Assembly: GCA_964427535.1 (NCBI GenBank)
Contig: CAYRVF010000040.1
Coordinates: 1 to 37,434 of the forward strand
DNA from: CAYRVF01 sp964427535
Lineage (GTDB): Bacteria > Chloroflexota > Ktedonobacteria > Ktedonobacterales > JADMIN01
Length of the DNA: 37,434 nt
Reading direction: 5' to 3'
Positions 1 through 6,619 of the stretch are shown piece after piece; position 1 is the first letter of the stretch; the number at the start of each line of letters is the position of its first letter. A program made the translations under genes and the position numbers. Under the pieces are notes generated by a model. It searched no databases and was not told where the DNA came from. It worked only from the letters and a program-made list of their open reading frames with translations.

Positions 1-574
1 CCTCGCTGCCACCGACGGAGAGCGGCTTGCCGGTGACGACAGCCGGGATCGAGTACCCGTGGTGCATGGAATAGGTGTCCATGATCCACGCCATCGTCTG
101 TGGGTTGGTGTTCACGTCCGGCGCGGGGATGTCGCTCTCTGGGCCAATGACGCCGGCGATCTCCGTGGCGTAGCGGCGCGTCAGCCGTTCCAGCTCCGTG
201 CGCGAGAGCTTGCGCGGGTCCACGATGACGCCGCCCTTAGCGCCGCCGAAGGGAATATTGACCGTCGCGCACTTCCACGTCATCCACATCGCCAGGGCGC
301 GCACCTCATCTAGAGAGACGTTCGCGTCGTAGCGAATGCCGCCCTTGGCCGGGCCGCGGTTGATGTTGTGCTGCACGCGATAGCCGGTGAACATCTGAAC
401 CGTGCCGTCGTCCATCTTCACCGGGAAGTGAACCGTCAGCTCGCGCTTCGGGCAGCGCAGAATCTCGCGCAGTTCCTGACTCAAATTGAGGCGACTCGCA
501 GCCATGTCAAATTGCGCAACGGCCTGCGCAAATGGATTGAGCACCTCTGGATCTTTGATTGCCACGACGTTCAT
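1..574 (-). CDS. gdhA: Glutamate dehydrogenase (Glu/Leu/Phe/Val family), 3' part missing
   Basis: Reading the minus strand from 574 gives about 191 residues that match the N-terminal half of NAD(P)-dependent glutamate dehydrogenase, which interconverts glutamate with 2-oxoglutarate and ammonia in the cytoplasm. Visible family motifs are NRGPAKGGIRY (substrate-binding region), the MTWKCA segment with its lysine, and IPFGGAKGG, followed by the conserved APDVNT region. The gene runs off the window edge, so the Rossmann cofactor domain is not seen. A GAGGAGG Shine-Dalgarno lies only about 1 nt before the ATG at 574. A GTG three codons further in (starting at 565) has a spacing near 10 nt and may be the true start. 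A tandem 11-bp repeat sits about 130 nt upstream. Confidence 0.93.
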   Translation of the reverse strand, partial: MNVVAIKDPEVLNPFAQAVAQFDMAASRLNLSQELREILRCPKRELTVHFPVKMDDGTVQMFTGYRVQHNINRGPAKGGIRYDANVSLDEVRALAMWMTWKCATVNIPFGGAKGGVIVDPRKLSRTELERLTRRYATEIAGVIGPESDIPAPDVNTNPQTMAWIMDTYSMHHGYSIPAVVTGKPLSVGGSE

Positions 575-701
575 TCCTCCTCAATTAGCCACCGCTGGCC
601 TGGGTGGAGCACCATTGCTCCCAGCCTGCCTCGGCTGTAAAGCGAGGCCGAAGCGCGACCTCAACGGACAGCGAACGCAAGGAGCGCGCGTTCGATGTCC
701 A

Positions 702-723
702 GATGAATAGTTGATGAATAGTT
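702..723. promoter_or_regulatory. Tandem 11-bp direct repeat upstream of gdhA, possible operator
   Basis: The 11-mer GATGAATAGTT occurs twice head to tail (702-712 and 713-723), exactly one helical turn apart, in otherwise GC-rich DNA. It lies in the gap between the QueD-like gene and gdhA, upstream of gdhA on its strand. The arrangement fits a dimeric or cooperative regulator site, or an AT-rich promoter region. No regulator can be named from the sequence. Confidence 0.4.
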
Positions 724-790
724 AACGGACGACAGGCGAAAAAGGACCAGCACACAAGCGACCACCCAGTCGCACCCCTGACACGGGCCA

Positions 791-1345
791 CTACGTGGCA
801 GAGCCTGGGGCGGGTGACTGCTCGGCGTGCAGGTCCACAGAGTAAAACGCGGTTTGCATCTCCGTCTCTTCGACACCCACCATCAGCCGGTCGAGTGTCG
901 TCAAGCCTGTACGCTCGCGCAACCGATCGATGATCGCATGCGCGAGCAACTGCGCGAGGCGCTCCGCCGTGGCGTTATCGACAGGCAGCGGCACGACCGA
1001 GGACTTCGGCAGCAGGTAGCGCACCGGCTCCGTCTGCCCGCTCTCAGCGGCGGACTGACTCGGAGCGTAGACGATCTCCCATGCGTCGGCGAGGTCGGAG
1101 AGATGCAGGTGAGGGTTGTGCAGGGGAAGCAGGAAGCGGTGATCCCATTGCTTGCACAGTGTACGCACGATGTCCTTGAGGACGATGAAGTCGAGCACAT
1201 AGCTATCAGGTGTCAGTTCACCCGATACCTCCACTCGCACCCCATAATTGTGGCCGTGGAGCGGCTCACACTCGCCCTCAAACGTAATGAAATGAGCGGC
1301 GCTGAACCCGAGGTTCCCGCGCTCAATCAATATCTTCCACGACAT
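791..1345 (-). CDS. 6-pyruvoyl tetrahydropterin synthase / QueD family enzyme
   Basis: A 184-residue protein of the PTPS/QueD fold (T-fold), whose members convert dihydroneopterin triphosphate to 6-pyruvoyl-tetrahydropterin or 6-carboxy-tetrahydropterin (the queuosine and 7-deazaguanine pathway). The zinc ligands are His18 (SAAHF), His30 and His32 (LHGHNY), and the catalytic Cys26 lies four residues before the HGH. The LDF and DHRFLL segments (His69) are also in place. At 184 residues it is longer than a typical QueD of about 120-150, with an insertion around residues 80-110. The ATG at 1345 is chosen because homology begins at MSWKILIERG; in-frame codons upstream to 1492 show no family similarity. 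The ribosome site is weak. No other queuosine gene is in the window, so the exact product is unsure. Confidence 0.85.
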   Translation of the reverse strand: MSWKILIERGNLGFSAAHFITFEGECEPLHGHNYGVRVEVSGELTPDSYVLDFIVLKDIVRTLCKQWDHRFLLPLHNPHLHLSDLADAWEIVYAPSQSAAESGQTEPVRYLLPKSSVVPLPVDNATAERLAQLLAHAIIDRLRERTGLTTLDRLMVGVEETEMQTAFYSVDLHAEQSPAPGSAT

Positions 1346-1608
1346 TCGTGCCCCACAGACGGGCCCTGCGCCGGTCAAGCAGCGGACCAGCAGGCTTCTT
1401 CGTCGATCACCAAATTTCGCGTGAGACGCGACATCCCGGCAACCTCTAGATATGCCATCTTCACACATCGCCCAGCCACGTCTAGAGCGCAACCAGGCAC
1501 AGTGGAACGGGTCCCACAGCTACCACGCGCGAGGTGGGCACTCCCCAAAGAGCACAGGATGTGCCAACCAGATGCTGTAGCCGGCTAACAGCGCCGCGAG
1601 ACCACCTC

Positions 1609-1637
1609 AGTATACCATGCCCCCTGCAGCCAAACAA
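1609..1637 (-). promoter_or_regulatory. Promoter for the QueD-like gene
   Basis: On the minus strand, TTGTTT (1632-1637) and TATACT (1609-1614) are separated by 17 bp, and the -10 is extended by TGG. Transcription would begin near 1602, giving a leader of about 255 nt before the ATG at 1345. The leader contains small inverted repeats (for example GCACA-TCC-TGTGC) but no riboswitch class that I recognise. Confidence 0.55.
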
Positions 1638-1680
1638 CGAAGAGGGGACCCTTGCGGCAGACGGGCGGCTCATATTAGGG

Positions 1681-1807
1681 GGCCTCATCCCCCCCAGCCC
1701 CTTCACCTCGCAAGGGGAAAGGGGAGCAACGACCGTCGCCTTTGGGCAACCAACTCGCCAAGCGATCGCCCCTCTCCCTGCGGGGAGAGGGGTCGGGGGT
1801 GAGGCCC
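1681..1807. repeat. Composite GC-rich palindromic repeat, copy 1
   Basis: About 126 bp nearly identical to 6371-6495. It starts GGCCTCATCCCCC, carries a first C-run/G-run hairpin, then a conserved spacer (GCCTTTGGGCAACC then CTCGCCAAGCGAT), then a second hairpin, CCCCTCTCCC with GGGGAGAGGGG, and ends in GGGGGTGAGG. It fills most of the 577-bp gap between the QueD-like gene's promoter and the M20 peptidase stop codon. A further short hairpin (CCCCC-AAGT-GGGGG, 1869-1882) follows. The rest of the gap holds the QueD-like leader and nothing else recognised. Confidence 0.8.
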
Positions 1808-1922
1808 CTTCAACGCCGAGAGGTGAGCATCCTCGCCCTTGGCCACACACGCCCGCCGCACAGCCCCTCCCCCAAGTGGGGGATTAGGGGAGAGATTGTA
1901 CACCTATCAGTACGTCGCCTGG

Positions 1923-3281
1923 CTACGCGCCTTCGCCGAACTCGAGCAGCACGCGCGCCATGTGACGGATGCCCTTCTTGAAGTGCTCGATCGACATGCT
2001 CTCGTTCGGCGCATGCGCATAGGAATATGGATCGCCCGGCCCCAGTGTGACGATCGGCGTGCCCAAGAGCGCGCGGAAGGGATATACCGGGCCGGTGCCG
2101 CCCTGCAGCGGGTTCAGCACGGCGGGCTTGCCGTAGACCTCCTCGGCGGTGCGCGCCGTCATCTGGACGAATGCCTCGTCGGCGGGCGTGGTGGCCGCGC
2201 GCTCAGCCCCTAGCAGATGCACCTCCACATCGGAGAACCCCTGTGCGTCGAGGTGCGCGCGCAGCTTCTGATAGAGGTCGTGTGGGTCCTGGTCAGGCAC
2301 GAGACGGAAGTCCATCTTCGCCATCGCATACGCCGGAATCACGGTCTTCGAGCCTTGCCCCTCCCACCCGGCGGAGAGCCCGGCGATGTTGGCAGTTGGC
2401 GAGAAGACCGCGCGCTTATACTCGTCGCCGGTGTGGCCGTTTACGAACCGCTCGATGTTATACATCTTGCGCGAGAACTCCTCATCGGAGGGCAGCTCGC
2501 CGAGCAGTTGCAGCTCGCGCTCCGTTGGCTGGCGCACGTCGTCGTAGAAGCCAGGAATGAGGATGCGCTCGTGCTGATCTTTGAGCGTCGAGAGCGCCCA
2601 CACCAATCGCCACGCCGCGTTCGGGAGGTTGTGCGCGCCGCCGGAGTGCGCGTCGCGGTTCATCGTGCGTACGCGATACTCGACGTAGAGGATGCCGCGC
2701 AGGCCCAACTCGACACGCGGGCGCCCGTCGCTGCCGACCCCGCCGAACTCCCACACACAGGCATCGGCGGCGAGCAGATCGCGCTGCTCCTCAATGAACG
2801 GCTCCAGGTTGGGGCTGCTGATCTCCTCCTCGCCCTCGACGAGGAACTTCACCCGCGCGGGCAAGCCGCCCGTGACAGCGCGGACTGCCCGCATGGCGGC
2901 GATGCGCGAGATGAGCTGGCCCTTGTCGTCCGAGACGCCGCGCGCATACATCCGCCCGTCGCGCACCTCCGGCTCGAAGGCCGGCGAGTCCCACAGCTCC
3001 AGCGGCTCGGGCGGTTGCACGTCGTAGTGGTTGTAGCAGAGCAGTGTCCTGGCATGGTCTCCACCGGAGTCGGCATACACGACCGGGAAGCCCTTCGTCG
3101 GCATCACGCGCGCGGAGAAGCCGGCCTGGGTGAGAAGCTGCTCGACCAGTGCCGCGGCCTCATCCATGTGCTGTCCCTTCGAGGAGACGCTTGGAATGCG
3201 CAGCAGTTGCCGTAGGTCGTCCAGAAACTCGGGAAGATGCTCGTCGATGTAGCGATCGAGTGCGTCATACCCAGCCGGCAT
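1923..3281 (-). CDS. M20 family dipeptidase / metallopeptidase
   Basis: A 452-residue zinc-dependent peptidase of the M20/M28 superfamily, the type usually annotated as M20 family dipeptidase, probably cytoplasmic and cleaving small peptides. Metal and catalytic motifs are YNHYDVQP (His85, Asp87), GVSDDKGQ (Asp118 and Asp119), EGEEEISS (Glu151-153) and a C-terminal SYAHAPNE with its histidine. The lid/dimerisation domain between residues about 190 and 300 contains the usual DAHSG motif. The ATG at 3281 has a good AGGAGG site 7 nt upstream; in-frame codons further up to 3374 are not family-like. No signal peptide is visible. It stands alone, with a divergent neighbour starting at 3687. Confidence 0.92.
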   Translation of the reverse strand: MPAGYDALDRYIDEHLPEFLDDLRQLLRIPSVSSKGQHMDEAAALVEQLLTQAGFSARVMPTKGFPVVYADSGGDHARTLLCYNHYDVQPPEPLELWDSPAFEPEVRDGRMYARGVSDDKGQLISRIAAMRAVRAVTGGLPARVKFLVEGEEEISSPNLEPFIEEQRDLLAADACVWEFGGVGSDGRPRVELGLRGILYVEYRVRTMNRDAHSGGAHNLPNAAWRLVWALSTLKDQHERILIPGFYDDVRQPTERELQLLGELPSDEEFSRKMYNIERFVNGHTGDEYKRAVFSPTANIAGLSAGWEGQGSKTVIPAYAMAKMDFRLVPDQDPHDLYQKLRAHLDAQGFSDVEVHLLGAERAATTPADEAFVQMTARTAEEVYGKPAVLNPLQGGTGPVYPFRALLGTPIVTLGPGDPYSYAHAPNESMSIEHFKKGIRHMARVLLEFGEGA

Positions 3282-3339
3282 GCTCGTACCTCCTGATACG
3301 CGAACGGGAGACCAATATCCCTGGAAATCCAGTGCGTGC

Positions 3340-3345
3340 AGTATA
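3340..3345 (-). promoter_or_regulatory. -10 element for the M20 peptidase
   Basis: TATACT on the minus strand, with a poor -35 (CATTCA) 17 bp upstream. It would give a leader of about 50 nt before the ATG at 3281. Confidence 0.35.
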
Positions 3346-3419
3346 CGCCACTGAGCGAGCGATGAATGGCCCAATACTTGCTAGTTTTCCATGCTCGCCC
3401 GATACAACAAGGGCAGGAA

Positions 3420-3457
3420 GGGGACGCCATCGCACAACGGCGTGCGGTGTCGTCCCC
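3420..3457. repeat. Long inverted repeat between divergent genes
   Basis: A 16-bp stem (arms 3420-3435 and 3442-3457, two mismatches, one a G-T wobble) with a 6-nt loop, beginning GGGGACG and ending CGTCCCC. No T-run follows on either strand, so it is not a standard terminator. It lies in the 405-bp region between the divergent M20 peptidase and the small membrane-protein cluster, so a shared regulatory role is possible. The remaining gap shows only an AT-rich patch (3550-3600) with no clear promoter. Confidence 0.5.
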
Positions 3458-3686
3458 TCACTTTCCACGCCTGCTCCGCCTTCCATAACGCCCATAACAC
3501 CAGTTCTCTTCCCAGCCCACCACATCTCGTCCCGTTCGATGAAGGGGGCGTGGTTTCACAGTTTTTTCACATTACTTTCATGTATGGCTCGCGTTATGCG
3601 TATGGAAGTGTCACTCATCACGGGTAACTTCTGGCGCGCAAGGTGGCGACGCGGCCACCTGCCCAACCGTGAAAGGTGGCAGCAGC

Positions 3687-4121
3687 ATGTCAGACCAGGA
3701 GCAAGAGGACGAGCCTAAGTCACAGGAGAATGTGGGGCTGATCAGCCAGTTCGGACCCGTCGTAGTCGACTGGCCGCGTTCACTGGGGTATTTCGGCGGC
3801 ATCGCCGTCGCCACGGCAGCCGGCATTCTCGAGCCGCCGGTCGCGATCTTCATCGCCGCCGTTCCCCTCGTGCAGATGCTCAACCGTCCCGGTGTGCCGC
3901 GCCCAGGACGCTTCGCGGCGCAGGTCTTCGAGGGCGCCTCCACACCAGTGGGCGGTGGCACGCCCGCGACGACGATCCAGATGGAGAAGCCCGGCCAGAC
4001 GCACCCATCAAGGCAGCCGGTCCGCCGCCCGCGTATTCTCGACGAAGCGCGCGAGCTCGCCGACGAGATGCGGGCCAGGCGACGTGGGAGAGCGATGCGC
4101 GCGCCTGTCGCGACCACATGA
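3687..4121 (+). CDS. Small membrane-associated protein of unknown function
   Basis: A 144-residue protein with an acidic N terminus (MSDQEQEDEPKSQ). A hydrophobic stretch, about residues 32-65 and rich in Ala, Gly, Ile and Val, could form one or two membrane segments. The C-terminal half is basic and Arg-rich, ending in a helical segment (ILDEARELADEMRARRRG). The ATG at 3687 is preferred because GAAAGGTGG lies 7-8 nt upstream; an in-frame GTG at 3669 would overlap that site. I do not recognise a family. It precedes two other small membrane proteins on the same strand, but 248 bp separate it from the next, so co-transcription is uncertain. Confidence 0.6.
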   Translation: MSDQEQEDEPKSQENVGLISQFGPVVVDWPRSLGYFGGIAVATAAGILEPPVAIFIAAVPLVQMLNRPGVPRPGRFAAQVFEGASTPVGGGTPATTIQMEKPGQTHPSRQPVRRPRILDEARELADEMRARRRGRAMRAPVATT

Positions 4122-4369
4122 CCGCAGTCAGAGGCATCAACTGATCGCGCCCACGTCGTCACTTCTTACGGCGGCACACAGGCGGAGAAGGCTCTATGTT
4201 GTCCGATGGACGCTCTGGCGGCGCATCTTAGGAGGGATGCGGCAGCCGCGGCAACGCTACATGTCGCTCACAGCAGCGTCGCCGTGGCGTTCGCTTGTGA
4301 GGTGTTCGTCGCGCTGAGTCCCAGCGAGTCGCCGCCCCAGCGCGAGGCACATTGAGAGGAGATGGGGAT

Positions 4370-4723
4370 ATGCACATCCTCGTCTACGTCGCCCGGTTTC
4401 TCGTAGGCGGCGCTCTAGTCTGCGCATTTGCACTTATCTGCGAGGTCTGCGCGCCGAAACGGTTCGCGGGTCTCTATTCAGCGGCGCCGTCGGTGCTGAC
4501 GGCTGGACTCGCCGTGACGCTGATTGTCGAAAGCACCGAGAAAGCCGCACTGACGGCTGGCGGCGCGGCAATCGGCGCGGTAGGATTGGTGGCCTACTGC
4601 CTCACCTCCACGTCCGCGATTCGGCGCTACAAGGCGCTCCACGGATCGGCGGTCGTCGTGATGGTCTGGCTGCTCGTCTCAGTGCTCGTGTGGGCCATCG
4701 TGACGAAGGCGGTGCAATGGTGA
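4370..4723 (+). CDS. Four-helix membrane protein, DUF3147-like
   Basis: A 117-residue integral membrane protein with about four hydrophobic segments (residues 5-25, 35-53, 60-82, 92-113). The pattern, with a short loop followed by GLYSAAPSVLTAGLAV, resembles the DUF3147/GlpM-like family; that assignment is from memory of the family style and is tentative. The ATG at 4370 has AGGAG with an 8-nt spacing. The stop codon overlaps the start of the next gene (ATG at 4717), so the two are translationally coupled. The downstream protein has a similar FGGMFTAFPAILLASLTL segment, suggesting a duplicated pair acting as a heteromer. The 248 bp upstream hold no other convincing gene. Confidence 0.7.
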   Translation: MHILVYVARFLVGGALVCAFALICEVCAPKRFAGLYSAAPSVLTAGLAVTLIVESTEKAALTAGGAAIGAVGLVAYCLTSTSAIRRYKALHGSAVVVMVWLLVSVLVWAIVTKAVQW

Positions 4724-5211
4724 CCAGCATGACAAGACCCAGCGACGCCGCTGCGCAGCAGCACTCTTCCGGTGAGAAACAGGACGTCAGCCGGCCCCGC
4801 ATCCACTTGTCCAACCTGAAGAAAGTCCATCTCAAGGACTACGCGATTCGATTCGCGTTCGGCGGCGCCGTCTCAGTGATCGCCGCGCTGATCGGCAAGT
4901 GGACCAATGTTCCCTTCGGCGGCATGTTCACCGCCTTCCCGGCAATTCTGCTGGCCAGCCTAACGCTGATCGGCAAGCATGACGGAGATGAGAAGTCTGC
5001 CGAGGATGCGGAGGGCGGCGTACTGGGGGCCATCGCCTTCATCGTCGCCGCCATCTTCATCTCGCGGACGGTGACGGTCATGACAGGCGCGGTCTCGTTG
5101 CTTCTCGCGCTCGCCGTGTGGTTGGCGCTCGCCGTCAGCCTCTATCTGCTGGCCATCCGCCTCGGCTTTCTTCGCACCTACGAGCGCCAGGATGACGACA
5201 CGTCCCCATAA
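4717..5211 (+). CDS. Membrane protein paralogous to the preceding gene, DUF3147-like
   Basis: A 164-residue protein. About 45 polar N-terminal residues precede four hydrophobic segments (roughly residues 48-62, 68-87, 103-120 and 125-150). The motif GKWTNVPFGGMFTAFPAILL parallels GLYSAAPSVL in the gene before it. The ATG at 4717 overlaps the upstream stop codon by 7 nt, and GAAGGCGGTG lies just upstream; an in-frame GTG (4690) and ATG (4732) are alternatives. Its 3' end converges on the phosphotransferase gene 45 bp away. Function is unknown; pairing with its neighbour is inferred from the overlap and shared motif. Confidence 0.72.
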   Translation: MVTSMTRPSDAAAQQHSSGEKQDVSRPRIHLSNLKKVHLKDYAIRFAFGGAVSVIAALIGKWTNVPFGGMFTAFPAILLASLTLIGKHDGDEKSAEDAEGGVLGAIAFIVAAIFISRTVTVMTGAVSLLLALAVWLALAVSLYLLAIRLGFLRTYERQDDDTSP

Positions 5212-5256
5212 AGGCCGTTCGGCATGTCGGGCGCCCTGCACGCGTAGATGCACCAG

Positions 5257-6312
5257 TCATTTTCCTCCGGCATCGGAAACCGGAATATCCGGAGGAAGAT
5301 GGGTGGCCGCGGCCAGCGCGGCGTCGAGCGCGTTCCCCGGCGCAAACATCTGCCCGAAAAACCTGGCAGACTCCGCCTTGGTGTCCTCAGCCAGGTCGTC
5401 CCTTTCGAACACCTCTTGCGCGAACGCGATCACGTCTTGCATCAGACGCTCATAGCGGTAATACGTCAGCGCGACCCAATCGATCTCCGCCTGTCCGTAC
5501 GCCCTGAAGAACTGCGCGGCCCCCTCTCGGGCAGCGTCGCCTGCCCGGTCCTGTCCGATGAAGATGAAGTCGCGCTCTTTGGGCGCCAGCATGACGTCGT
5601 TCCAATCGATTACCCACACACCGGCAGCGTGGTCGCGGATCAGATTGCCCGGATGCAGGTCGGCGTGGCAGACGACATACGGACCCGCGCGCTCCCGGAG
5701 CACTGCTGCCAGCGATTCCAGCGCGGTGAGCGAGGCGAAGATACTGGATCGGTGCCGGCTCCAGTTCGCGCGCAACGTTCGCTCGGCCTCGGACTGGCCT
5801 TCCACCGACACAACCTGCGCATCGAGCGTGCGCACCCAGCGAGCATACTCACCGACGTCGAAGGACTCGCTACGAAGCGACGGAAAGCCACCGGCTGGCA
5901 GTGCGACCTGGTGGATGCGCCGCGTCGTCGTCCCCACGACCCTCCACTGCGCATCCGTCAAGGAAGGAGTCCATCCGGTATGCCCCTCGATGAACGGATA
6001 GAGCGCGAGCCGCCAGATTCTCTCTCTGGTCATCTCGGTCCACAGGTAGCCCGCCTTGGTGGGCAGCGGCGCGACCACCCCCTCGATGCCTTGGTCGGCG
6101 AGATAGCGCGGCACGAGGTAATTCGGCGCGTAGAAGGGTCCGGACATGGCTTTGAGGAGACAGACACTTCCCTGTGTGGTTGCGACGCGATACACACCGG
6201 CCATCATGTCCAGCCCGACGGGCAGAAACTCCAGCGTCGTAGCTGTGAGGCCGTACTGCTCCAGGAGACAGTCGCGCAGGCTTTCCTCGGGTATGTCTGG
6301 TGGCTCACGCAC
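5257..6312 (-). CDS. APH-type phosphotransferase (aminoglycoside/choline kinase-like)
   Basis: A 351-residue protein with the aminoglycoside phosphotransferase fold. The catalytic loop is CHADLHPGN (Asp218, Asn223), and the metal-binding VIDWND (Asp236) stands in for the kinase DFG. The N-lobe has a VCLLKAMSG segment with the likely ATP-binding lysine. Length and the HADLHPGNLI style are closest to the APH(9)/spectinomycin-phosphotransferase-like group, but such environmental proteins often act on other small alcohols, so resistance cannot be claimed. The start is a GTG at 6312, with a weak GAGGG upstream. It is followed 3' by the convergent small membrane protein. Upstream is a repeat-filled gap to fabF. 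Confidence 0.82.
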   Translation of the reverse strand: MREPPDIPEESLRDCLLEQYGLTATTLEFLPVGLDMMAGVYRVATTQGSVCLLKAMSGPFYAPNYLVPRYLADQGIEGVVAPLPTKAGYLWTEMTRERIWRLALYPFIEGHTGWTPSLTDAQWRVVGTTTRRIHQVALPAGGFPSLRSESFDVGEYARWVRTLDAQVVSVEGQSEAERTLRANWSRHRSSIFASLTALESLAAVLRERAGPYVVCHADLHPGNLIRDHAAGVWVIDWNDVMLAPKERDFIFIGQDRAGDAAREGAAQFFRAYGQAEIDWVALTYYRYERLMQDVIAFAQEVFERDDLAEDTKAESARFFGQMFAPGNALDAALAAATHLPPDIPVSDAGGK

Positions 6313-6370
6313 AGCGGTGCCCTCGCATCCTTGTTCCCGACCTCCACGCAGTCAACTCCCCCAAGGAGGA

Positions 6371-6495
6371 GGCCTCATCCCCCCAGCCCCCTTCCCCTCG
6401 CGAGGGGAAGGGGGAGTCGGCGGGCGTGGCCTTTGGGCAACCTTCTCGCCAAGCGATCTCCCCTCTCCCCGCGGGGAGAGGGGCCGGGGCGGGCC
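6371..6495. repeat. Composite GC-rich palindromic repeat, copy 2
   Basis: The second copy of the 126-bp element at 1681-1807. It keeps the GGCCTCATCCCCC start, both hairpins (arms around CTCGCGAG and around CCCCGCGGGG) and the spacer GCCTTTGGGCAACC with CTCGCCAAGCGAT. Differences are mostly in the loops and spacer, as expected if stems are under selection or were recently copied. It lies in the 307-bp gap between the phosphotransferase and fabF, together with the hairpin at 6551-6574. Confidence 0.8.
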
Positions 6496-6550
6496 CGCCA
6501 CCGCAGCGCCGTCACACCCTTCGCCCTTGACCAAATACCCTCTATAAGCG

Positions 6551-6574
6551 CCCCCTTCCCTTGCGGGAAGGGGG
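6551..6574. repeat. Perfect 10-bp GC-rich hairpin, repeat-family member
   Basis: CCCCCTTCCC-TTGC-GGGAAGGGGG, followed by TTGGGGGTGAGG, which is the same end sequence as the composite repeats. It lies just after the fabF stop codon on fabF's strand. There is no T-run, so it is a repeat rather than a classical terminator. Confidence 0.7.
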
Positions 6575-6619
6575 TTGGGGGTGAGGTTCTGCCCGCCACT
6601 ACCAGGTGAGAGGCGCCGG

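Noticed and set aside
1346..1601. A preQ1 riboswitch or T-box in the leader of the QueD-like gene
   Set aside because: Neither the preQ1 aptamer core nor the T-box AGGGTGG element was found. Only small inverted repeats are present.
1681..1807. CRISPR array or terminator reading of the C-run/G-run repeats
   Set aside because: The repeats are dispersed palindromes with unequal spacing and no spacers, and no T-run follows them.
2217..3215. A 332-residue plus-strand reading frame opposite the M20 peptidase
   Set aside because: It is an antisense shadow; all family motifs are on the other strand.
4237..4317. A 26-codon reading frame with AGGAGGG just before an ATG, upstream of the DUF3147-like pair
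   Set aside because: The spacing is only 1-2 nt, the sequence is Arg-rich without features, and it lies in a longer open frame. A leader peptide cannot be supported.
5248..6609. A 453-residue plus-strand reading frame opposite the phosphotransferase gene
   Set aside because: It is antisense to a gene with complete catalytic motifs, and runs through the palindromic repeat. It shows no protein-family signal.
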